DNA of 64,000 nucleotides, taken from assembly GCA_023078555.1 (NCBI GenBank), contig CM041197.1:2452501-2516500 (forward strand), written 5' to 3'. This document shows, piece by piece, positions 37,101-52,100 of the stretch. The position numbers were made by a program, and so were the translations under genes. The notes below the pieces were generated by a model that had not been told where the DNA came from, ran no database searches, and worked only from the letters and a program-made list of their open reading frames with translations. Source of the stretch: Ulva prolifera. Its lineage: Eukaryota > Chlorophyta > Ulvophyceae > Ulvales > Ulvaceae. Every line of letters begins with the position of its first letter. Position 1 is the stretch's first letter.

Positions 37101-40100
37101 AGCACGGGGCCCCTTCAAAAGGAATTCCAGTTTTGCTGCGTTGAGCTTGCCCTGTTGGCGCAATATTGCCATGCAGAGCTGAGTTGCAACAATCAACTTG
37201 TGCCGCTCAAACAATCCCTGTGCAACATATTGGAAGATTTCGTATGACGTCGTGTCGATCAGAAGCTTGACCCGAGCCTCCAAGGGCACTTCCTCTTCTA
37301 GGCGTTGGTCCTCGGGAACCTTGCTCTGGTCGGGGCCTCCAGGTGTGACATCCATGCCCTTACGCAGGATGTAAATAAAGTTAGCCATTGAGTAGTGGTA
37401 CACGCGGTCAAGAGTGTTAATGTTGTCAATGAGGAAATACAGCAATGACCCCCGGGTGGCAACCGGCCGGTACACCTCACGTGCCGATGAAATCTTGACC
37501 TCAGTGTCCTTGGCTAGGCGGACTTTCTCTTCGATGTCCAACTGCAAAAGGACACCCACTCAAGTCAAACTGAGTGACAAACTGAGCATCATGAATGGTC
37601 TCCTGAGCACGTGGCCAGGAGCATTACAAAAGCAGCCGCGGCTGGCATGGGACAGCAGTTCAAGTAGGAGCATTGCTTACCGCCGTGCGCTTGGTCTCTT
37701 CAAGATTCTCAATCAATGCGATGTCTTCCAGGATGTCGCCTTGAGAGTTGGCCAAGCGTGTCAGCAGGTTGTCTTCAAGATTCTTGAGGGTAATGGTGAA
37801 CTCTCCAAGCTGCTTCACAAGGGCCTGTGCCTGCTCCTGTAGATCCGGTCGCTCATGCTCCACGACCTGAGCGAGTAGCTGATCTTCCAGACCCTTCTCC
37901 GTGACACAGAAATTCACCAATGTTGTCTGCAGCATCAACATTGAATTTTAGCTCCTTGGATGCCACCCATCAGACCTCAGACACCTTGAGGGACTGTCAT
38001 CTGCCCTACCGCCGCAGCCATGATACCACAGCTTGGCCTCTAGTGCAATCATGGATCGGATAGAACTAGTCTGATTCCATACCTGTGCGTGGATCTCAGG
38101 CTTGTAGTGAGGGTTTGCAAGTTTTGTCTGTAGGTATAGACGGAAGTTGCGATCGTAGTCCACTTCACTGTCACCGATCTTGATCACAAGATTCTGACCT
38201 CTCTTCATCGTCAATTTGCCTACTACAGGATCAAGCACGGCATCGATGTCATCTGGGAGATTTTCAATCAGCATCGGTTTGCCATTTTCGATGCACTGTA
38301 TGACTTTGTCAATGTAGCCTTTCTGGCTCTGTTGAATGATTGTAAGTCCGTTTGCTTCCTCACGGTTCATGATCCAGCGGATGCCCTGCGTGAGTGTGGC
38401 ACTCCATAATGGATCACAAACATGCCGCTACCGTCATGTCAGAACAGATGTCAAAGGCAAGACTACGGTGCACAAATCACATTTAATGCATGGTAGTTCA
38501 ATTCATGGTCAAGTACCTGCAGCTGTGGATCAATCATGAGGGTGGTGCGGCTTGAGCTCATCATGATCGCGCCATTCTCAACTGACAACGGGTCAGTCGG
38601 CAGCCCCTCATTGCCCCACTGTGCCTTCTCTGTGTCACTTGTCAGCTGATCAAGTGGCATGGTGCCCTCCGTCATCGGAATTTTCCTTTCAATAAGATCC
38701 TTGAGCCACTTTTCATTTGTGAGGTCCACCCGGTACGCCATGTTGAATGGACCACAGTAGGATACAAACGATGCAGCCAACAAAACATCGCCAACAAGCT
38801 TGCCAGCCTGGACGTCGAACACTTTGATGGTCTCATTCCACCTCTTGTTCTCACCAGAAAGCCCGTTAATGAGACGATCGGCCAACTTGGCCTTGGTCTC
38901 AGTTTTATCAGCCTGCACATCTTCCATGCATGACATAGTGTAGGAAAGCACACCCGCATGACGTGAGATTAGCAATAACAGAGCACGCTGACGTTAACCA
39001 AGTCACCATGTGAGATAATTGAGCGGTACTGTACCTGGGCAACAGCATTGTTCTTATCCTCTGTGGCCTTCATGAGATTGGACTCGAGTGCTTCCACCTT
39101 TGCTCGCAGGTCTGCAACCTTCGCACGAATTCCAATCAGCTTCTTCTCAGCATTTGCCAGCTTGGCATTTGCGTCTGACAGCATTGCACGCTTAGGGGCA
39201 ACGACTTGGTAAATGCGGAAGTATTTGCAGATGTTGACGACCCAACCGCACAGACCGGCAGCAGCTCCAGATTTGGATCGGATGTAGTCTGGGTTGAAGT
39301 TGGGATTTGACAGGTAGTCCTGCAGGTGCGAATAGGTACTGTTGCACACCCTGTCTTCTTTCAGACAGTGACCCTGGTTTTGTGTCCTCCACAAAGGTCC
39401 TCCATAAATGTTGCCAAACCTCTGTCACCTTACAAACTGAAAGCTGGAAGCATTAGATGTACGGAAGTCATCACACCTTCTCCACAGTCTCAACACACTT
39501 CTCTGGGATGTTGTCTTTATCAAAATTGAGCAGGCTCTTCAAGAATGCATCAACATTACCCATAGACTTTTTGCCAGCATTCCAGCTGACGTCCTTGGGG
39601 ATCTTTCCAGCTGCCGCAGTCAGCACCATACATGCTGACACAACCTGGAACCAGCACGTGTCTGACAAGCCAAAGAGAGAGAGACAAGGAATATCGCCAT
39701 GTATCGCTCATGAGTTGTTGTGCACTGTCAGAACTCTGTGACTGAGCCATTTCACATATCAGCAGACTCTGGGCATAGTCCAGGTGAGCTTGTCATGTGC
39801 TGGGACAGCAACAACTTCAGCACTACAAGGGACAAGAAAACAGAACAGCAGTCACCACATAATGTTGCTACATTTCTGAATGTGTCTTCTTGGGTCATAC
39901 CTGCACGACTTCGGCAGCAGGCGATCCGAACGACTTGAGCTCTCCAAGGGAGGCCTTGTCGAGGGAGTTCAGCGCAGCCTCTGCCTCAGCAATGACGGGC
40001 TCCGCAGCCTCAAGGTCCTTGGCACACTCTGCCTGGAATGCCTCCACCTCTGCCTTGATGCCAGCGGCGGATTCTTCGTCCTCACGGCCCGCCTCCACTG

Positions 40101-43100
40101 CTGCATCCACCTGCACTTTCTCTTTTCCAATCGCCTCAATGAGAGCCCCTGTCTTCTCTTTCTTCTCTGCCACAATCTTCTGCTCTTCGATAAGATTCTT
40201 TTGCAAGTCTTCAACTTGCGCACTTGCCTGCATGAGTTGCCGTTTCAACGTATCAGGACCATTCAATTCTCACGGCTACAACCGAGATTGCAATAGAGAA
40301 ACAGACTACAGAACACTTGGCGCGAAACCTGTGCTATTTTCTCCACTCCACTGACCAAGCGCTCTTTCGCTGCTGCAAGATTTTCTCTCTTCTGGGCAAG
40401 CAAGGTCTTGTAGAGTGAGATGAGTTCCAGGTATGACTTTGGCGTAGTGTAAGAGTACCTTCGAATGGATTCCAGGTACTGAACACTGGCGGTGGTGACC
40501 TCAGTGTGCACGAACGCCATGTGGCCAGCGATGGTGTCACGAACGTCCTCCTCAATGTCTGGAATTTCAACCAGGAATCGCTGTGCAACTGACACAAGCG
40601 CCTCATGCGGCCAGCCGTGGAACCAGTCAAACGCTGTGCAATTCACAAGCGCGGGGAACTGGCGAGCTCGGACTCGGAACTTGTCACCAACAGGAGAGAA
40701 GCAGAGCACTACATGCAGGTTCCTGCACACACAGGAACACAGATGTATAGGTGTAGTCAATGACCCACCAGGCTAACGTAACTGCTAAGCGCAGCTCACA
40801 ACATATTGCGCTGCAACACTTGAGTAGATCTGACATACTTGCGGATCTTCTCAATGAAAAAGTCCCAAAGATTCTCTGGGGTCTCCATGATTCCAGCTGC
40901 TTTCACCTCATTCCTGACTGAATTGGTGAAGTTTTCAACATCTTCTGGCGCACACAAATCTGCTACCAGGCCAGTGGACAGGAGATCATTCAGGAACACC
41001 AGAAATTTCTCATTCACTATCTGATTGTCTGTCATCAAGAAAGTAACTGGTTGGCTCTTCATGCCTGCCTTTGTGTAAAGCTGCAGCAAATTCTCCTTGA
41101 AGTCCGCAACGCCGTACGTGGAAGACACAGCAATCTGGAAGACATCGTATCCACAAATGAAACTGGCAAGCCGGGCAAGGGACTGCTTTCCACTGCCACC
41201 AACACCAACCAGCATAGCATTGCCACAAGGCAGAGCAATGATGCGGGCGATACGGCAGATGTGCTCCATTGCTTGCTGGAACAGCACAAGATTCATGACA
41301 GCGTTTGAGTCATTGTATTCTGCAAGCTTCTCCTCCAGGATCTTTTTGAGGCTGTCGTACGATGCCACCTGAACGATGTATGGCAATATCAAGATTTGGG
41401 CAAAACATATAAAACATTAAATTATGCGCAGAGAACAGAGCTTAGTCATGTGCCTTTCTAGATAATATTGAACCTTTGCAAGAGGTGCCCGACGTGTTAT
41501 GATCGCATAGATACAGCATGAAACTAACCAAGGCGACTACAATAGATATGTGAAACAGCACTCTGCAGGATACGGCAAGCTGTACCTGGTTGTAGACAGG
41601 CGTGTCGTCTGCAGTGAAGTCCATGAAGGATGAGAACAAGTTCGGCGATGCGGTGACTTGGTCCAGCGGCTCTTCTTTGAAGGCAGTCTTCAGAGTTGCT
41701 GTGACAAATTCATCATACTTCTCAATATCTGTGTCGCTGACCATGCGATCACGGAAAACACGCTCACACTCATGAAGCCACAACCGGACGACCTTTGTGG
41801 TCACTTTGAAATAGTCCTTGGACATGCGCAGCAGCCCCTACACAGTAGCCTCATTGGGATGCTAGTTTGAACAATGAAACGGACAGGCGTCTGATGATAT
41901 ATTCCTCTGGACATGAGAATGAGCAGATGCATAGCAGGAAGCCGTAAATGCTTAAGAATGCAGATGCCACGCACAAATAAGCATGTGGCAAACTGCAATA
42001 CCAGATAGGGCAACAGGAGAAACTAGATCTAATACAGCTATCGAGTTGATGTTTGATGGAGATGTACGCAGTGTAATCGGACAAGCATTGGACTTTGACA
42101 GAGAAATGAAGTATGTACAGTACCTGCGTGATATTGGACATCTCACGGAGATTGAACTGGTAGTGGAACTTCACAGATGATGGCAGGAAGTTGTTCATGA
42201 CTGTCTTGTGGATTTCAATGGTGGCGTCTGTCAACTTGCCTGCCATACGGGCAACATCTGGTTCAAACTGAGATAAGTGTCCTTGGATCATCTGGTAGTA
42301 GATTGAACGCACTATGTCGGGCCCTGGCATCTGCATAGCATCATGAAGCAGCTGATAGCTGAGTCTTGGCTTCCGCAATGTGCATTCGATCAAGATGCTG
42401 AGTGAAGTGTAACACACTTTCCCGCAACACTAAGCATGTTGGGTGCCATCAATCAGCGCAGGCAGATGCAGCACCAAAGATGATGTGATGTCACAGAAAG
42501 GGGCCTGACACGCACCACAATACCAAAGGTTACAAAGTGGCGTTGCATTCGCGGTGTGATCTGGAATGACCCAGCTGTGGGATTCATTGCACCCATCAGC
42601 TGACAGTTGACAATGTCCTTGAGTACAATCTTGACTTTGTCATACCAGCCGCCATAGTCCACATACTGCCTCATGATCTCAATGGCACTCTGTGTGTCAT
42701 ACTTGTCCACAAACGGCATATTCATGTCATCAACAAAGTACACAAGGCTCTTGGCACCTGGCGGACCATAACGCACACCGGACTTCTTTTCCAAGGCTGC
42801 TTCAATTGTGGGCTGCAGGGAGGGGGCATCGCTAAAACTGTTCATGTTGATGACGTAGCTTGTCATGGTTTCAGGGTCCATGTTACGAAGCATGTTCATC
42901 ATGATTGCAGTTTTGCTGGTACCTGAAGTCACACGTGTACACGATTCATAATCATTCACGCAAAGCTCCGGCACCTTTTCTCGGTGTGAACAATCGCACA
43001 TGAATATAACTATTCAGAGATAAAGTGAGATGATTTTCCAGAATCCAAAACAAATCCCACAGATCAAAGTCTTTAAATCGACCAATCAGGTGTCAGGCTG

Positions 43101-46100
43101 GGACATGCATCAAGACTTGCAGCCTGCCCTTCTAGACTGGAGATAAAGGAGATGCAACCGCTGACAGGCAAGCCAAACGGAGTTGATTGCAGAGGCTTGT
43201 TGCATACAATGAGTGGATACAAATCACTTTGTGCACATCGTGGAAGAAGAGCACCTGTGTTGCCAACAAACATACAGTAATGACGGTTCGCAACGAATGA
43301 ACGGAGGAAGTATTTCATCCGAGTGGTCTCCACTGTGTTGACAAACATGTTCCCAAATGATTCCTCAGGACTGTATGTAAAGGGATCAACAATGTCTTCC
43401 CATGGCGCCATGCTGACATTCCCCTCATCGTCAGTGTGCACGTAGTAGTCGTATACTTGGCCTTTCTCAGGGAACGGGACAGACTTCCATTCTCCCTGCC
43501 ACCACAGGCTGAACTGCTTACGGTAGTCACTGACTTTGTCCTGGAACATTGCACCTCCGAATGCCCAAACACATGCGAATACGAAGTCATGCTCCAACTT
43601 CTTCTTGTCTGGAGGCGGTGCATTGCGGACCTGCACTATTAAGTAAACATGAGAATTCTGCTGAATATCAAAGAAAGGATGTACCAGACAGCTGTACACC
43701 CAAAACTTGACCAAGCAAGAGGATTTGTGGTCACCTGTTCTTTCGGGAGAATTCCATCTAGAATCTTGCACACGATCTGTGCTTGCGCAATTGCAGGCAG
43801 CTGCACCACGTACTTGAAATTCCGCCGGCAGTACTCCATGCACGGATCCGCGTACTTGTCAAACAGTGCAGCAAGCAGCGGTTTGTACTCTGTCACTTCA
43901 AGCCCATCCATCCAGCTGTCCACTGCTGGCCGCCAACCGACATCTTCAGCATTCACAAAAATCACACCACCACGAGAGACCGTCGCTGGAGAGCAATGGT
44001 TCATGTGATTGATCTCAAGAAGCAGGCGCATCGTGCCAGTCAGAGGAATGCGCTCGTTAGATGCCAGGGTCAGCATTTTATTGTCGTCCATGACAGTGTT
44101 CATGGACTCGATCCACTCCGCATCAATGTCACCATCAAGCACAATCCATTGATGCTTTGGCACAGAGTCATTAGCAAAGTTACGGAAAGTGACACTCATG
44201 AGACCCTCCTTCCACTCACGAGTGGACGGGTGCAGGTATCCATAGAGCTCGTTCCGCGTGACAGCCTTAGGATTGATGGGCTTGAAGACAGTCTTTTCAC
44301 CCATCTCCATTTGGGCATGCCGCAAAGTCTTCCAGATCGCAGTCTTGCCACAACCAGCTGGGCCCAGTAGAAACACAGACCAGCGCACCACGAAGATCTC
44401 TCTCAACTGCACGAAAAAACAACAATGCACGGCGTTGCAACTTGAGACATCACTCAGTATTGGTTCATATCAGAGTAGCGAAATGCACGATCCGCTGTGT
44501 ACAAGGTTGCCCCTGTAATCAGGTGAACAACATCCAGCCCTGCCTCGATTGCCCAAAACAAGCACCATTTTGAAACCGTGACACAATACGAGCTGGAATG
44601 CACCATAGTGACTGCGCTGGGGCAAACCATTATGGCACCCACACTGCAATCTGAAGTTGATGTTCTTACCTGTGAAATCTTCAAAGAGAACATTTCATCT
44701 GCTTGGTACTTGAGTTCACGGGCGCTTGCTTTGCACTGTGCTTCAAACTCCCTGTCCACAGCACGTGGCACCAGCTCCAAAGTACGAGGGAACAAATCGT
44801 TTAGCAACCCAAGGAAAATGCTTGTGTCATCTGAAGTGAGCTTTCCAAGATTGAAATCACGCAGGGCGCGCAGCAACACCTGCAGCTCATGGGAAGATGA
44901 GATATTCAATCGTCTGCACGTGCTATTTCAGCAGCTTCTCTGTGCATTGTAGCCCACAATTATTGCATGCTATGAATATACTAAAATATCTTCAAGCACA
45001 GGTGGCATGTCACAGTGTGATTGGAAGAAGGGCGTTGCCTAGCTGTAAACAACGCAAGCATGTGACCGGCTGAGACAGCTAACACTGTCTAGAAGCAATC
45101 CCCGGTGGCCGTGGTGACACACCTTGTCCTCAGTGAGTTCCGGTGCATCACGCTTCATGCCACCAGCAACATAGAGTGTGGTCTTGATCGCCCGCAACTT
45201 CCAGTCATAGTGTCTGCTTTTGGACAGGAGATCTTCACACAGCTTGTACAAAATGACGAACTTTCGACTCAGCAGCTTGGACATTTGGAAGCCCTCTGCC
45301 ATCAGCATAATCTCACAGATCAAAGCCAGATCAGGCAGGACCATCGACACAGGCCGGAACAGAGCCTTCAGCGATTCTGGAAGTTCAGCTCGCCCAGGAT
45401 ATCCTGGGTTCATAGTGATGAAGGCCATGACCGTTGGAAGCAATTTGATCTCCACCTGCAACGCACTCTGAAACATTCAAGACTTGTAGGTACAACGACG
45501 CCTCTGTGGTGTACTGTTCAAAGGCTTGCTGATGTACCTCAAGCAGAACAGACTGATCATGTCTTTTCAGGTTGCATGGACCATTGTGTGAGCAATGGCA
45601 AAAAGGCACGGGCTCACGAAGATGTCGAGGCCAGCAACGCCACATTACCACCAGTTGTGCTTGAAGCAGCAAGCAAGCTAGCCCGAGTCAGACATCGATT
45701 CGTAAGAGTCATCACTGAGCAACATGCATTGTGATGTGGGACCATGCTGAAGGCCACCTATAGAGGCAAAAAGTAACAGACCAGACAATGATGCTGGTCC
45801 AAGTCAACATACAGTAACAAGACAGAGAGACGCACATCTTCAAACAGGAAGATTTCCTTCCTTGCACGAATGGCATCCAGAACAGTCTTGTATTGCGTAG
45901 AGCACACAGACAGCACCGCAACCGGAATGCGATTAAACTCATCAAAGCAGCCCCATGCACCAGTCTGCGCCAGACCCTTGTAAATCTGTCCCATGGCTTT
46001 GTAGTCCATCTGGTCGGAGCAGTTGAAGACATAACATTGCACTCCAAGAGCACGAGCTAGATCCTTGGTACTCTCTGTCTTTCCCGTTCCGGCGGGTCCT

Positions 46101-49100
46101 GCTGGCGCGCCGCCCAGCACAAGACGTTGCGCTTGAGTGAGGGTAATGTAGCAGCGATCTGTGAGAGGTGTGATGCAGAGGCAACCACAGTTCCCAATAT
46201 ACTCATAATTGTAGGCAATCTCTGCATCGCAGATATTGACCTGCACAGAATTATCAGGTATGAACAATGACATTACCTGACAGTAGCAATCGAGCTCTTC
46301 CTTGATATCAATGATGTAGAGACAGGCAATCAGCAGTGTTTCTGCATGATTTGAGACGCTAGATCACTCAGCACAATGCACAGGTCTTATTGCTCCTGAA
46401 CAGCAGCACCACTGACAAACTTGCTTAATCCTGGCTGTGATTTGAAACCGCACCTGGCACTTTTTAGTCTTTTCGTGGACAACATAGCGCAGCTGACTTT
46501 GCCATTGGAAGCACGTCACATCCTCAACTCGCTCATCAATCAGGCGGCTGAGCACGTCCCGCGCGTGAACATCAATCGTGCACAACGTAATCAGGGTGGC
46601 ACGGTCCAGACTCTTCAGTGGTTTGTTGATCTCTACAACCAAGTCTGCCAGTTGGGATTTCTGCTTTTCCCACTCAACCTGCATGGCTCTCCCACAACAC
46701 CTCAAATCCATAGCCAATCGTGCAATCTGAAACAACGTTTACAGCAATGTGAACAACTATCCCGTACCATGTACAGTGAGGCTGTGAGCAGTCCATACCT
46801 TGAGGGCATCCTCATTTCCATCCTCGAGTTCCTCAAAGGCCTCATTGACCTCTTGGGTGAAGAACGTACGCGACACGACAATGGTATTCTGAGCTGAGAA
46901 CTCATAAATCCATTCTGACGCACGTTTCATGTTGTCATATGCAGGGATCGCACGCTGATACTCAGCAAACAAGGCCTGCTTCATGGCGTCAACCACGCTG
47001 TTCAACCACTGCTCAACAGGACCGTCGCACAAGCACTCACCATCAAACATGACCTGCAAAAGCATGATGTCGGTGGACAGGAATAGCAAAAGTGAGGAGA
47101 AGTCAGTGTCACTATTCCAAGCCGCCGATTGCACATGGCCTATCTATTTAAAAAAACGGCAGTGGCAGGCCATCGACTACTCACCTTTTCGCGCTTTGGG
47201 TCAAACATGGCCAGGGCAGCCTTGGTGGGCTCCCCTTTGTCGTTCAAACGGAACTCCATGTTGCAGACAGAGTCAAAGCATTTAGACAAATGTCGAAGGA
47301 TGAGCTGTGGGTTGGACCCCTTGGACAGAATATCCAAGAGATCGGCGGGTGCAACGAAATAGAAACGAGGGAAAGCGATTCGCTTTGTCTCCAGGTAGTC
47401 CTGCATGCACATAGGCTTTCAGAGTCTGCATCCAGCACCTTCACAGATTCCACTGGCTGAACCACATTCAAAGGTAAGCACATGATGTGAACACCAGATT
47501 TGCAGTGTCTAGACGCGCAGTGCAATTCTGGACATGCGCGAATAGGAGCAGTGGCATGCCTGCAGCGCCTTCTCACACATCTCCAACTGGCTGAGCAAAT
47601 TGTTGAGACGCTCGTCACGGCCATCCAGATTGCATGCCTCCACAACACCAGTGACATCAGGGGCAGAGCGCATGAGATCCTGAAAGTCAGCATTGATTGC
47701 ATCAAATCGCTTTGAGTCCTCAGGCAGTTGTACACGGATATCCGCCGAACCAATGAAGATGCTCTCCAACGCCTGCCACTTCTTCTGAACATCCCCCCAG
47801 CATGTGAGGACACTTTCCACCGTCCCCAGTTTCGTCTGCCAATCGTTCACCATCTGCTTGAATTTCTCGTTGCCTTGCACATACTTGCCACCAGACATAT
47901 TTTGCAGCGTGAGATTGTCTGCCTCAAGAGCTTCAGTAATTGCATCATCGGCATTCATCTGGCTTACGTCTGTGTCCTGATACTGTGAGAACGACAGATA
48001 CAGCTGACTCCAGGTACTCTCAATCTTTTCTAGCTGCTTCTCAATATTGAGTTCCTGCACAGACAATGAATCAGAGCCATGGCTACACCACAGCATGCTC
48101 TGTACGGATATTGTCTTGCACGCCACAATCAAAGCAACTACAAAACCAGAGCAGAGCCAAACGTGATAAACAAACAACTGATACGACACTACAAATGGTT
48201 CTGCATGATCGCATGCTTCACTCAGATCAAACTTGACCGATTGAAAGGGAAAGAGGGTTCTCACAGCCACTACGGAGTACAGAAGTCTCCAGTGCTGGTG
48301 ATATGCGCAAAAATCAGGTCCATGTAAGCAAATGTACACGTGAAGCCAGGTGCATAGAATGTCACACCTTTTGAGCTCTATCCACAATTTCAGAGCAGTC
48401 ATCAACGTAGTTGTGCAGACCCAGTTCCAAAAGGTCACCCAGGGAGAACTTATCGTCCTTGACAAATGTCTTGCCAGTGGCCCGCATGAGCTGCTCCCAG
48501 TGACGATCACGCATGGCAGGGTGAGCGAGATCACCCACCAACGGCAAGGATGTGCTCATTGCCTTCAATTTCTCCTCCATGAGCCGGTACACCTGCAGGA
48601 AACTCAAGCCTGATGGCCGAATCAACAATTCACCGCGACAGATACAAGATGCAGGGGTATACATTGTGGCAAATGCGTAGGTCACCAGCACAGGATCTAT
48701 CTCGCCACTTATAATCGATTCATTGCCGTTTTAACCTGTCAGTGCAGAACAATTTAAGCAGCGCTCCAAAAATTTCTCAAACATCGCCACTTGTTATGAT
48801 TCCCAGAGGGCACATGTGAAATCCACACCTCATAATTTCGTACAGCTTTATTCAGGCTCTTGATATCCTTCTGCAGCTTCTTGGTCTCTTCAGACAAGAA
48901 ATCAACATCGATCTTGTCCCAAAGTGTCTTGTACCAGTCTGTGAAAGTGTACATCACAGTTCCTACCATGTCCCAGCAGCTCTTCAGATAGGACAGCTGC
49001 TCGCCACACCGCTGAAGCTTCAGGTAGCTAGAGACATTCAGATCGAAGAGATCCTGTTCTTCTTGAAGCTGTTTTGCATCCTTTGCAATGACCATCAGGT

Positions 49101-52100
49101 TGTCGAAGCCCTCAATGTCAAATCCAGGAACCTTCTTGTGATGGAAAGCATCGATTATGGCATATGCCGGTTGTACTTGATCCAGTGTCAGTTCGCCATT
49201 CTGCAAAATCGGATATTGCTTGTCTTGGCTGCTCTCGGCATGGATCACATGCGGAAATATTCACTTTGCAGCAAGCGCCTGAAGCCTCATGTATGCACAC
49301 GCACACACAGAGCAGCCAGACATGCTGAACACCATCTCTTGCACAGCTTGCCACGGACAGGATGCACGAAGATAAACCAAATTGATCATCGGAGTTTTCA
49401 ACGTCATCAGTCCGTTCACAGCATCACTTTAAGACTGCAGCGATGGCCGATCACAACATGGAAACAAACTGACATGAGCTGAGCAGCATCATCACACCTT
49501 GACATTGAATGGAGCAGTGCCCTGGAAGTGTTCTGCAAAGGAGTCAACATTCTTCTGAAATGCATCTGAACGACGGCGAACTTCCAATTGCTCTGCAATG
49601 ACTTTGGAGTTGAGAGCCTCGATTCGTTGCTTCTTCTTCTTATCCAGTGCCTTCCATTTCATCGGACCGTCGTCCAGCTGGCTGACTGTCTCATCCTTGA
49701 CAGGCACATTGTATCCCTTGAGAAGCGCAACAGTCTCCTTCAGCGGTTGGAACATCTGCTGTGTGCGCTCGTCACGCACTCGAATGTCTCGCATTGCACC
49801 CATGATTCCATACAAGTTCTTGCGAGCCTGCAGCCCACCAGTGCGCCATCTGCCATCTGAGGCCCAGACGGAAGCTATACATGAAGCAATACGAATGACC
49901 CATCACCCATGCACTGCAATGTGATTGTGCACAGCTTGACCGAGGTTTCAACAACAGAAGACTTCTTGTGTACATGCATGCATGCCAGTGGAACTCTCTC
50001 AAGCACGTCAGGGCTTATATGTATGTCTCGCGTGAGATACATGGCACGCCATGGTTGAGGTACTGACCTCTTCCTCCTTCTCGCGTCGCAATTCGGCAGG
50101 GTCAACACCCTCGGGTAGCTCCTCTGGTTCAGCTTCGTCACCATCGGCCTCAGCATCAACCCCTTCATCACCCACACGCTGTTCAAGTACAGAATTTGCA
50201 CTGCGCATGAAGTCATAAAGCTCTTCCATTTCATTGACCACTTTATCCTGTACAGAACACAGCATGTACACAGCATGTTTACTGAGCGCCAGTGAAGCCT
50301 CATCAGGAGCGCAACAAGCAGCGCATCTTCCTATGGAGATCGTATGCAAGTGTACCATACCAGTCATCACATATACAGAACACACACCTGCAGGTATTTT
50401 ACGTACAGGTAGCTCCATCTGGCAACAAGGGATTCGAGAGATTTCTTCAGAGGCTTTGCATCGACGCGAGTCCAACCAATATCACGTGTCGTGCGAAGCC
50501 CCTTCATTGCCTTTTCCATGGCTTTATACCTCTGAATCTCTCCGTCAAACTGCTTCAGATTTGGCGGCACAACAGCGCCTGTCTCTGTATGGGCACATGC
50601 ATGCTAACTGTATCACACATCTCACCAAGCACTGTATTTCAGAGCTACCCCAGCATGCATTCCTGCCACCAAACTGTAAATTTATGAGACATGTCACGAT
50701 TGGGCAGCACAGCCATCAGCGACTTGTGCATAGGCATCAAGTAGAATGCAAACTAAGAGCTTGGTGCATGCCCACGACAGATCAGTCAATGTGCCCTCGC
50801 CAGCACTTCCAAACCACCAAGCACGCAGCATACATCCGAGCAGAAGCATGATGTGCCAGAATCCACAAACAGGCAATCAAAAGTGCAAAAATTAGTTCAC
50901 ACACCTTCATTGGTCGTGGTCTTCTCCTCCAGCCATGCATCCAGGCTTGTCCGCATGTCTTTCTTCCACAAGTCCTCGTACACAGCAAATTCTGAGGCAA
51001 ATGCTTCACAGCGCTCTGCATTGTGGACGACCGCAACCTGAAAAAGCGCAAATCAGTCTGACCTGTAATTCAAAATTTGGAGCAGCACGCTCTAGAAGCA
51101 CCCTGAGGCATGTCGCAAAATTAGCCACAGCTATCACAAAAGAAGCATGCACATAATGGCCCACATCTCAACTTGAGGCTGGTAAATTCGACTGCACGGG
51201 TTGCAACAGTATTCCAAAATTCACAGCATCATGGCTGATACTGACCTAGCACACATGGTGTGTTTCCATGCAGCACTGCCAGCTTCCTAGCATATTGATA
51301 CTGACATGACAGGCAGCTGCCATGTATGAAGGCGCTCCATGAACATGTACAAGATTTAATACGCATGTCAAGAAAGACGAGATTCGTCCCAACCACCACA
51401 ACAGCGCTTGCAAAAATTACTCACACAAAATTGCCAGACTACAGAGACAAACAGCATGAGTTTCACACTTGCAAATGGCGTGGCACAGGAACAGGCCTTC
51501 AGCGTGCGTAGAGGCGATGAATGATAAATGCACTCAGTTGAGACACAAGCTCACCTGCAGTTCACTGAAAGAGAACATAACATCATAGTCTTCCTCAATT
51601 TCACGTCCATAAGTTCCTTCGCCAACGTCCAGACGCTTCATAAGATCACCCGTGGCTAGGTATCGTTTTGCCCACTGCCTGAACATCCGCAGCACACCTG
51701 GCCCATCATCATCACCATCACCCAGGTCAGGCTTCCAGCAAATTTGTGGACCATTGAGCATCATCTGGACTTCCAGCAGAGGCGGGGTCTCGCTCTCTGG
51801 TTTGTCTGGAGCCTACATAACATTGGCACATGGTATGACGTCGATGAGGACAATCAGTCCTAAGATCAAACGAATGATTTTGGAGCCTGCAGTGCATACA
51901 TTCGCTTGGAAATCATTCCAGGACTTTCACTGGACACTGCAATTGGGAAAGCCTGATTTCGGAAGGCGACAGGAAAGTTGCATTGTCATGGCTCCACCAC
52001 AAGAACACACCCGCAATTGTCCAGTCAGGTAGGTCAGGCTTGCAACAATACCCTGTGCAAAGCCATCAATGACGATGTTGGAGACATAATCGGTATATGC

